A stretch of 64,000 nucleotides of DNA. Source: Siphonodentalium dalli (taxonomy: Eukaryota > Mollusca > Scaphopoda > Gadilida > Siphonodentaliidae). The stretch lies in contig CP136065.1 of NCBI GenBank assembly GCA_032622095.1, positions 150,539,577-150,603,576 on the forward strand, given 5' to 3'. Under the pieces are notes generated by a model that saw only the letters and a program-made list of their open reading frames with translations, was not told where the DNA came from and searched no databases. The translations under genes were made by a program, and so were the position numbers. This document shows positions 24,801 through 36,800 of this stretch, in pieces; positions within the stretch are counted from its first letter, which is position 1, and each line of letters starts with the position of its first letter.

Positions 24801-27800
24801 GGCTGTATTGTGACGGCTGTTGTTGCGTATTTTATCAGAGATTGGCGGTATATCCATATAGCAATGAACTTTCCCGTGATACCACTCTTAGCTTACTATT
24901 GGTAAGAATACACTAATGTCAAACCTTGAAATACTGTGTCTGTCATTTGCAGAATGAGGGTCTCCAGAGGGCAAATTTAGTGACGCTACCCCACAGGGCT
25001 ACATCACCGAATTCACCCTCTGGAACCTCATTCTGCTGAGGCCTCTTGAAGTTCCCCAGCTGACGTCGGTGATGTTCACCCATTAGTCACCTCAATTATG
25101 CATTTTATCTTCTGCAAATTAGGGAATACATAAACTGAACAGAAGCGAAAATGTAACTGAACACAATGTTAATTTGAGACTAGATACTTCACAGAAGAGG
25201 CCTAAGCAGAATGAGATCTTCAGATGTTGAATTTAGTGATGCTAGCCCACTCTGCGGGATAGCTTCACTAAATTCACCCTCTGTGGACCTCATTCTGAAA
25301 ATTTAATTAATGACATACACAATATTTCGAGGCTTTATTAGCACAGTAATGATGAAGTGATAATTGCAAGACACAAATCATATATTTATCAGAATCCATG
25401 GATGGGGCAATGGCTCAATGTGAAGCTTTCATTGCTCCGTATGTGTGTGAAATGATTATCATGGTAGCTTTTGAAACCGGATATACCCGTAATCACACTT
25501 GTGACCATCCATTCGTATTCTCGTATATGATACTGATTATTTTGCACCGACCCCGTCGGAGGTTCGGGCGGGGCACATAGATGAGGGCTCCGTCAGTCCG
25601 TCTGGCCGTCAGTGCGCCGGGCGACCGTCTGTCCGAACATTTCAGCTTGTAACTTGGGTGTTAATTATCGGATTTCGATGTCATTTGACATGGCGATAGA
25701 ACAGGTTGGGTGAAAAGGATACACACATATTACGGATTTCGTCCATTTATTTTTTACGAGAGTTACGGTCCTTGTTTGCCTTGGAAATTTGTGAATTGTG
25801 TGTCTGTACGAACATATCACCTTGTAACTCGATCGCGGGTGTTAATTATAGGATTTCGATGTCCTTTAGCATGGTGATGGCACAGATTGAGGAAAGGATA
25901 CACATATATACTACGACTTTCGTCAATTATTTTTACCAGAGTTACGGCCCTTGTTTGACTGGGAAATTTGTGAATATTGTGTCCGAAAGAACATTAATTT
26001 TTAATCTCGTTACTTTAGCAAGGATCATCGGATTCAGTTGTTCTTTGGTCTGGTGATATGACAGCTCGACTCACTATGGATTTCCTTTATTCATTTTGAA
26101 CAGTGTTATGTACAGCGTACCCTTCGCGAAAATAATTTCAGATGTTACGTCCGTGCGTCATTGTTAATGTGGCGGATGGTGGGCCGTCAATGAGCCATGC
26201 AACATTCATTATCGCCACTGTATATTATATGTCGTTGTGAGATATCATTGTACCAGTAAAACTCCGATAATAATGTAAGGAACGCCATGTAAAGTGGTAA
26301 TAATATTCAACATGGCACAGGGGGTGGTCAGGAATAAATTTCCGGACACTAGGCATTTATTTTTATTTTTTCGCGCCCTCTGGGTACCCCCACCCCCTAA
26401 TTTTTGTTTTTTTCCGATTCTGGGATAAGGACCCACCCCCTTCAAACTGCTTCAAATGACTATTTTACTTAGTTGTCCTGATCTTATCCGATCTATGCTC
26501 CATACCGTGATTATAGAAGTATTTCTACTTTTGATTTACCAATACGGCTCTAAAGTTTCAAAGCAATTCTCCAATAAATGTGGGCTATAGGTTGTGCTGA
26601 TGGATTCACATTTGAAATCCAAGATGGCTGCTGGTTGAAATCGGTTAAAGTTTGTTTTAACACCTTTATGTTTTATTTTGTTATGGTTTTTTGAATAGTC
26701 TATTTTTATTTGTAGAGTTTACATTTATTTGAAGAATCTATTATTGTGTTATGTTTTCATTTGTATCAGGTTGAATAAATGATTTTGAATAGAACTATTT
26801 AAACCTGAGCCTTTCCATGTCAATGTGCATTGATAGATCTTTGATGAAAACATTTAGCAAACTGACCTTTTTTATTACCCATTGGTGTCATCCCTCTTTA
26901 TTAACTGATAATGAATTCAAACCCCCTACCAAGAGTTAAGTGCATACCTATTACATAATAGAAGCATTCTTAAAACATTTTGTCGCATTATTTTGAAGAA
27001 AAATGACTACAGGAAAAAAATTACGGAGCCAGGAAAAATTGTGTTAACCGGGCTGCTGAACCACCCACAGAAAGATCATATAATAATGGCATAATTGAAA
27101 TGTTCAGATAATAGGTCGTTTGTTGAACTTATTATCTGAACAATTCCCTCCTATAAATAGGACTCTTTCTGCATTTGTATTATATGTCGTCTGCTTCTTT
27201 TTCCTAAACACGCCTCCAGATTAATAATAGACCCTTCCAATTTACACTTTTATAAGTGTGTGGGAGAATCCATTTAGTATAGAAAGGGTTAACTACCACA
27301 ACGAGTGATATAGACGCAACAGTGTATGTGCGCTCATTATTTTAGATATTTTTTGTCAATTAAACAGGGACGCTGTGAGCGATAATGGAGGGGTTGTGGT
27401 GTCGAACCCCCAACTTTGAAATCGAATTTCAGCAGTTGGAAATATCATGCCTGATAAAACAGTTGCATGGAATTAAAAAAAAAATTAGATTGAAATTTTC
27501 ATGATATATATAGTTTGATTTTCCAATCAGTATTCGAGAAATTTGTTTTGTAGACCAAAAGTCAAATTTTTAGACTTGAGGTGGCGATTATTTGTAAAAT
27601 TTGAAACTATTAATTCGCAACCATATGCATGCGAGTTCAGCGAGTATCAGATCGAAGATTTTCAACAGCGTGAGATACCCGTTACACAATTCTTACTCGG
27701 TGGGTGAAAAACGAATTACCTATAGACTTAGAAATCTGGTTCAAGATTTAATCCAGTTATGGAAACTCTAAGCTGGATTCCCAAGACAGACTCTAGCTAA

Positions 27801-30800
27801 AACACGACAAAGCCCAACAATATTGTGGACGGAACTTCAACTTTACTATAATTATGCATAATTAGTTCATGTATGCGTTATGTTGCTGTAAAATCAATGT
27901 ATACACCACAGTCCTGTGATTTGCATACCGTCCAATTTGACAGGTTATTGCCCGAGTCGATTCGATGGTTGGTCGACAAAGGAAAGCTTACCGAAGCAAA
28001 CAGCCTCCTGGTGCAAATGGCGAAAGCGAATAAAGTTGACATCAGCAATATAACACTATCCGTCACAGGCGACAAGAAACAAGAAAAAGAGAGCATATTG
28101 AATATATTCACTGAACCGAAGCTAATAGTTCGATTCCTGGTCCTCGGTGTCAACTGGTGAGTTATATAAGGATTAACTGTCATGTGGACTGTTTTATGGA
28201 GATGTAACCGTGAGGTAAGTGGACAAAACTTGTGTAAAACCCGAAGGTTTTTACATACAACTTATGACCACTTACCTCACAGTTACATCTCCATAAAAAT
28301 AGTCCACATGACAGTTAATCCTTACATTTATATATACATTCAGTGAAAAAGCCACTTTTGTAAATGTATTTAAATCGAAAAGTGTATCGTGACAAAAACA
28401 GCCCAAAATACCCAATAGCACCCTTGGGAAAAGTTAATAGGAACAATTTCTCTTCATATTGAAACCCGATATTAAGTCAATCCTACGCGTGTCCAAATGC
28501 GCCCAAAACATTACGCGTTCGTCTTTCCAAACCCAATGACGTATCGATGGTGTTATGAGCTTGGTGTTATGAGGCGTTGCGCATTCACCGATAAATAACT
28601 GCAACTAGCCACGTGGGCGCCGACCAATCAGAATGCTGGATTTAGTGATGACAACACTTAGTATGTAAATATATAGATATAATTGGTCCGAGTTGACACC
28701 ATAAACTACCACCAGTACGGTTTCCTTACCTGAAACTAATTACATCGTGCCATGCAATGAGCCCATTAATATAAGATTCTGATGGTTAGATCATGATTTT
28801 AAAAACGGCAAGTCGTCGTCGTCGTCAACACCATCATCATCACCACCACCATCATCACCATCACCACCATCACCACCATCATCATCATCAATTTGTGGTA
28901 ATTAACCCTTTAATATCGGGAGATGAGCTGGTGCAGCATTAAATGTACTGTGCCAGTGCGTTCTTTTGTATATACGAGTCTCCCATAGGGAACCTCGCAT
29001 ATATAAGAGAATGCACTGGCCTACAAGGTCAATGTAAATATAGTTAGGCCAATGTATTCTCTTATTGGAGACTCGCATAAATATGAGAATGAATTGGCAC
29101 ATGCATGTTTTTCGCAAAATTTAAGTCGCCACAACTTCAACCCATTTACACGTATGGCGGAATACATTTGGCTGATTTAAAGGTACCCAATCCGATTAGA
29201 CGCTCCTAAATTACTATTTCTTTGGCTTTGGGGGCAACAAATATTTGATTCGAGTCGAGGAACACACCCTTCAAAGCTCAGAGTGATCAGATATCGATTT
29301 TTGAAATGTGTTAATTTTTGGAGATGTGGGCCACTTCCACGTCTCAAACGGACAAATTACGGACAAATTGCGCGTGTAAGATGGATAACTCTAAAATCAA
29401 GTGGTTATTATTAAAGGCACGTGAGGCATTAATTGTCGAAAATATTCATATTTGTTCCAAATACCGTAAACAGAAAAACATTAAAGCGCATACAGTTTCG
29501 TTCATATATACCATGACCATCGCGTAAACAGCATGTTATCATAAATACCTACTATATTTTACCTAAGCAAGAGCCTGATTGGGTTACAGAGGACAGCACA
29601 ATGCTACTGGCTAATCACACACAAATGGCATAAACGCTCTTTATTAGTTCCATGTCAGGAATTCACCAACAAAGAACGCTCTTTATGTTTACCATCATAA
29701 TATAAACAAACACCAGAAAAGTAACTTTTTATGCTTTTGCTTACATAACAATGGTTATGGGTGGATACACACATGCATGTAATATCTGTATGTAAAATAC
29801 ATGTATTTTACATGGCCACACCAATAATTGACAACATTGATCACCTGCGCGCGAGCGGTTCATTGTTAACAGGCCAGACAAGTGAGTTGTCATAAGCGAA
29901 GTCAAACTCTCTATTATCAGGACATTTAAGGCCAGTCCAAAACAGGTCGTCTCTTATGGATGTGGAAATTAGTTAAGTCTGTGAGATATCTGGCATTTTA
30001 TTAATGCACGAACACCAGAAGCGACATATCTGGTGTCTACAGGCTTGATATAGAACATTTTCGACCATGATGCTTGCTTGGCGTGTGGTTTCGAAAGCTT
30101 CAAATCGTTAAGGGACTTAGTTGAATGTATCGGTCGGAATAATCTGGGCAAAAAGGTACAATATAATATGTTTTACTTAAATAGCTCAGAGTTAGCCACC
30201 CCACTTTGTAGCGTTCCGGATCATATATAGCCTCAAGTCGGGGATCATATAAGCCCCTGCGTAAGAAATCCTGATAATATCCGCCATCATGTTGGGGATC
30301 ATAGCCCCTGCGTTGGGGAAATCCTGGGGCCCATCACCTGTATAAAAATCAAGAGAAGACTGACAATGATTTAAACATAAAGTCCAACATTTGGGTTATC
30401 GCGCGAACAATTATTTTAAGCGGCCTGACGACTTCGTTCAGTCAATGGCTCTCTGCACGCTCAGAGCTTGGCTCACTGTGGTCAAACATAGCCGCAATGA
30501 TTGGGTTGTCAACGGACACATATTACATGGTCGGTGTGATCCATGTAAAACGCCAAATACACGATAATTACAGAGATTACATGCATGTGTGTATCCACCC
30601 TAAACATATAAGAATAACATACTGTTTATGCGATATTTCTTATTTATATACGGACAAAGTCTGTCTACAATTTGATGTTCTTTCTGTTTGTGGCGGTTTT
30701 TGACGGGTGGAAATATTTTGACAGGATACCCACCGCCAAGGCCAACCGTACCTTTAACAATAATAACCACTTGATTTTAGAGTTATCCATCTTACACCCC

Positions 30801-33800
30801 GTCGGTAAAACAAGATAGCATTTGTTACCAAATTGTTAGAAAGTCCTGTAATACGATTCAAATAAACCATCTGATTTAGGTTTATAATTAAGGAGATTTG
30901 AATGTTTTACTATAGTTTCCAGTTTCTTAGACCGTAAATATTTGATATTAAATTCAGAGCCCTGATCATAGGAACACCAAATCGGCATAACTATGAATTC
31001 AGTAAGTAACGTGTCAGCTACTATCAGAGCTTGATGACCAGCCACTGCATATGCCTCAATCCATTTACTAAAATAATTTGTGATATATTGATTGTCAGTT
31101 CAATATATTTTGCCCATCATCATGATGTAGATATATACAGAAAACAATATCAGGTGTGTATACATAAATATGATAAATTATGTGTGCATGCGTGCATATT
31201 GTATTGGACTAGCATATAGACATTAAAAATAATGCGTCAGTTATATATAGTACATGTATATATGCGATAAATTAATTGTAATGGATATAGTGCGAGTGCG
31301 ACAACCAATGATGGGATAAGGTAAAATTCGTCGGTGAAAGCCTCAGGAGAGCCCACGTGTAAATAGCGGCAAAACCCTTCTAATGAGTACGGACAGATTT
31401 ATGGTTTGTCTACCTTTTCCCCCCGAGTTGAAAAATTCTCTCAATGTTTGGATTTCGGTAGAAATATGATGAGATGTATTTCTGTCGGAGATCATGTAAT
31501 AATTTCAGCATGCCTTGAAATTCATCGCCCAGTTCTGATAGACATCAAGTACATTTTCTCTCGAAGTAGTCTATATTGCTCTAGGATCCAGTTCCAATTG
31601 GGAGGTGGTGGTTTCTTGTTCTGATTCGCAGAATACTCGAAACGACTTTATTATTTACACTACTAAGGTACTTTTATTTTGCCGAAATCTTGTTTGATTA
31701 TTCCGTAGAAGGCATATTTACTAGATGTTGGGGTACAACCCCTCCATTCTTGTATATAGAAATATCACATGAAACCCCTATAATATCCATTAGATATTTT
31801 CTTATCTCTCACTAGTGAGTAATCGCCACGTGCTTCCCGGAATAATTGGCATCGTGCCAATTAAATTACCGCGCGCATTAATACTATTTAGAAAAGCCGC
31901 GCTTGACACCAATATCAGACATTGCAAAATGATTGCTTTGTTCATTAAAATTCAATTATTGTCCAACTTCGTTGCACTAGCGAAAATAGGCACAAAAACA
32001 AAGAGGCAAATTGGGGGACTATATGTTTCGTCTCAAGGCAGAGCGCGCAATGCTGTCGTATATGGTTGTGACGCGTCTCAGTCACAACGTCGTGCATTTA
32101 TGCATTTTGACACATCAAAATCTTTAAACGAAGCTGAAAAATGCATACAAAATGCATACATGCACGACATTGTGGCTGAGACGCTTCACATGAGTAACCT
32201 GTCCCAATATGAGAGCGCGCGAGTCTTAATTTTGAATGTTTACCATAAAGAAATGATGTCGGTGTCGTAGATTTAATGTCTAGCGTGAATTTTAAAAACA
32301 AAATTTCAAGTTATTCAAAACATTTAAAGTTGTCGTGTGATCAAATTTATACTCCATATGTCATCGGTACGATGGATTTCTCATAGTCAACACGCTTAAA
32401 TTATTGGCACTCATTTTATTGAGACGCGCGAGCATAGCACTTTTTGCTTTTGAGACATCCACTATGTCAGCATCAGAGGAGACATACTATATATAGCCAC
32501 CCTTTCCAGTAGACAACAAACACTTTCCTGCCGCATATATTCTTTGCCTCTGACTTGACAAATTTGAACGTGTACACAAATCACACTGCGTGCACCAACG
32601 AGCAACATCTACTCCATACCTGGCCAAAATGAAAGAATGAAAGATTTATCGTTGGACCCGCGATTCATAACCCCACTTGAATCTTAATAACTCAAATCGC
32701 AGATAGAATGAGTTAAACCAACAAGTGGACCAGATGAAATTTGGATTTCACATTTGAACATTGACAATCATATCTTCGACAAAACCGATATGGTCGACGG
32801 GAGCTAGCATCTGTATATTGATGCTATGAATAATATCTTAATCAAATGTCTCTCCAGCACAGATAAACAAATACAATCTGCATCTTTGAACGTTTTGAGC
32901 CATTTTAGGGATGCATGATATGAATGAAACAAGAATGTTATACCAATGATATAGTGTTTAAATGCTTCAATACTGCAGTGTGGCAACAGCTAGTAATTTC
33001 CGATACGTTGTACAAAAGTTTCGCTGATGATTGTTTAGAACTTGTTTCCCAAATGCTATAACCTGTTTTTCCCGTCCTGGATGTGAGAAAGGACAACTGC
33101 CATACCCACCTGACTTGTATCACTGTCCAAAATGAACATCCTTCCTGAACTGGAGCATGCACTTGTTAGAGCAGATTTTATTTTTGTAAATGCAACTTCA
33201 CAACTTTCTGACCATTGAAATCTGACATGATCCGTTGTTAATTTTTTGGTCAGAGGACGAGTCAAATCGGACATTTTCAACAAATTATTTCTCTCGTTTG
33301 TATTGTATATCGAATCAAAACATTGGATTTTACAGCATTTAAGAGGTTGAAAATATGTTCGTTTTTTCACTTTAATACCAAGAACTGCTGAAATAATTCA
33401 TAATTTCACACATCAATCCATTATCCAATATCAAACTGTCTTGGTTCTATGAGGGGAAGCTTCGTCTCTGATTGATTGATTGTGGTTTAATGTCGCGGCA
33501 AACCACCGGCCATCGGCGAGTAACTGACAACACCACAAGATAACGATATCGAGTTACAAAATCCATCATGGAAACATGTGAATTTGGACCCTCATCGCCA
33601 GCGTAGGTTTCTTGAGTAAATTCTCCCAACATGCAAGTGTATCTGTGTCACACGATTAGCTGAATTTCCATATATATAAATCTACTATATAATTTGAGAC
33701 TTCCGTATATATGTGTGTGTGTATATTTGTCCTCTATAGACTCGAAAACGGCTAGCTCGATTGAGCTCAAACTTCCCATCTAAGAGTAAAATCCCACGGG

Positions 33801-36800
33801 AATCGTCGTCGCGGCGTTTTGGAGAAGCTCTGAGCACTCACTCTCCACTACCAATCATCAAAATCACCGTCCTCGGCACTGCGGGGGTTAAGGCAGTCAC
33901 GCTCTTTATATTGACAAAATTTGGCGTTGTTAACCGAGTAACGCTCTTTATTGCCATCGGCGTCGCTAAACGGTCACCTATGCGTACGAATCTACGGATG
34001 CAAAACGCACCGGTACGGCTAAATGCATTTATCTTGATTAAAAAGGCATAATTAACTCATTGGAAAACAACAAATGCGTGTCGTGTGATTCTTATGTCTG
34101 CCGTTCCTAGGAACCATGACGGGGGAGATTTTCATCGAATCATACCTCTTTTAGGGACGGGTACCAAAATTTCTCTTGATTAAAAAGGCAGAATTAACTC
34201 ATTGAAAAACAAAAAATGCGTGTTGTGTGATTCTTATGTCCTAGGAAGGGGGGAGATTTTCATCGGGTCAGTTTTTCCGCCCGATGTACCGTAAATCATA
34301 CCTCTTTTAGGGACGGGTACCATCATTTCTCTTGATTAAAAAGGCAGAATTAACTCATTGAAAAACAAAAAATTAAATAAAAAAATTTAAAAGGCAGAAT
34401 TAACTCATTGAATAAAATTAATTTTAAAAATATCATGTTTCTGACCAACCACGCCAGTGGCGAGCTAACCTGCTAGTATATATATATATTAGTTACTTTG
34501 TGATATGTTTTACCATATTATCCACAATGGGAGGCAATCAAATAACGATAGAAACTAGGAACTATTTTGTTTTTGTGTGCAAGTATTATACGTTGTTCAT
34601 TGGAATGTTGTTTTGATTTTGGACGCGTTTTATTACGTATGTGTACGAAATATCCAGCACCCACATCAATATATGCATGCCTTCCAGGATGGCTACGAGT
34701 ATGGTATACTATGGACTCACTTTAAACGTTGGGAGTATTGGAGGGAACGTATTCGTTAACTATGCATTATCGAATATCGTCGAAATACCGGGTTACTGCA
34801 TCGTCTTGATGTTCGCTGAGAGAATTGGCAGAAAAAAGCTCCACATATCACTGATGTTAATCACAGGGGTGGCATGCATACTTACGATGGTACCCGTACT
34901 CAAGGACCGTGAAGGCAAGTGTTGCACCAAATCACAGGGGTTTGCAGAGCTTCGCTTCGCTGCTCTTTCGCACCTTCCCTGTATATATATTCCCGATATG
35001 TTATATAACATAAATACGTCAGATTTATACTATACTTCAGTCCGAGCAATGCTATCGCTATTGACAAAGATTGATAGGCGAATAATTCATGTTTAACATA
35101 AACAATATACGCACATGAAGTCCTTTTATATCCTGAACACATTTTTATTTATTTTCACTACCAAATATCGTCTCTCATATGTCCCAGAAATACGCGTTTA
35201 AGTCATACAGCTACAACTTTGCCCCCCCCCCCCCAAATACAGCGCATGCATGGAACAGTTCCGTGTTAGTCAATTCCTGATATCATAGAAATAAAGAGCG
35301 GGTCTGTTTCATTACTGTGCGAAAACATGGAAAATGGCTGACAATGGAAAGTATGTTTCAGAGCATATGAAGCCGGTATATATCAACATTCCATGTATTT
35401 GTCAACATATCTTATGCCTCCTTCAAAATTAAGTAGACACATCGAATGAGCCATGTCCGTTTAATGTATTTATTGACTCCCCGGTGTTTTGGCTTTGGCT
35501 GTTTATGTATATAGGATCTACAACGAGTCCCCAGTTTATAGCGGAATTTATAAAACGAGTCCAGTAAATTGACTGGACCGATCCTTTGGCGAGGTCCAGA
35601 CCTAATTTACTGGACGAGTTTTGTAAATCCCACTAAAACTGGGGACTAGTTCTAGATTCTATTTATTACATGATCCAAAACCTCGATAAAACATACTTGA
35701 ATCATTAAATGGGATGCGAAACTAACATTGGCTTCTATAGGAATCAGGGAGCTACATGTGTTCTAGAGTCGGGGAGCGAGTACACCGTGGAATGCTAAAG
35801 GTGAAGGTAACTGAATAATGACCTTCATCTGATACATGCGACACGTTATTAAAGGATGACATCGCGTTTATTTGATTTGTACATAATATTTAAATAATTT
35901 AAACTGGTGAATGAATGGGGGAATGGATTTTTGTGAGCGGGAAATTTATTTAACTAGCTGCTGTAGTCCTGGGTTTTTCCAGATCAAATTTGGCTGTGAG
36001 ATAGCCCTGTCGTAGACTTGGGGATTTATTTAAAAAAGTAAACACATGACCTATGCTTTTTCTTGCATTTTCGTGATCAACTAGTGTCAATCTAACTGGG
36101 TAAACATCACTGGTATGGCTTGCAGGCTTCAATTCAGTTAATTTGGCCGAAACGTTAACACTGTCATTTTTTATTTTTATTTTCTGTTAATTTTGGTAAA
36201 TGTTTATTATAAATTGCCAAATTCTGCATGAAACGTGTTTAAAATTGGACAATATATCCCTCTCAAAATGTATATTAACATTTCCTCTTCAATTTATTAA
36301 TATTATGGTATATAAGGGCATACTTCAGTTATACGAGATGCATCAGCTAGTAAAATTGAAAAAAAAATATCTTAATTTTTTGGCTTTATTTTGATGATTG
36401 ACACTAATTTTCAGGATGCCTCATATTGGAAAAATAAACCACTACTGCTCGATATAATCCATTTTTGATTTCAGTAAGGTCTATATTTTGATAAAATACT
36501 ATAAGAAACGCTGTGTTTCACACATATCTCATATATATTTTGATCTCATATATATTTTGAAGACCTCTGTCTGTCTGTTTGTCTGTCTGTTTGTTTGTCA
36601 TTAATACAAATCTACGATTCTCGACCGATCGGGACGAATCTTGGTACGTGTGTGTAGTTTGACCAGGCGGTCGACGTTGTCGTATTGGCGAGCCCGTGCT
36701 GCGCCCGCTTCGCGCATGCGCAGACGAGATCTCGGAAACGGGTGGAGCTATCGACTTGAAATTTGCTATGTGAATGTATCTTGCCCCGGATACGAATTTT

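Noticed and set aside
25600-26060. CRISPR-like array
   Set aside because: Units are ~180 bp, diverged, without spacers, in a eukaryotic intron.
33761-34051. 96-codon frame
   Set aside because: It lies inside non-autonomous Helitron H1 and contains its repeats; no Rep or helicase motif.
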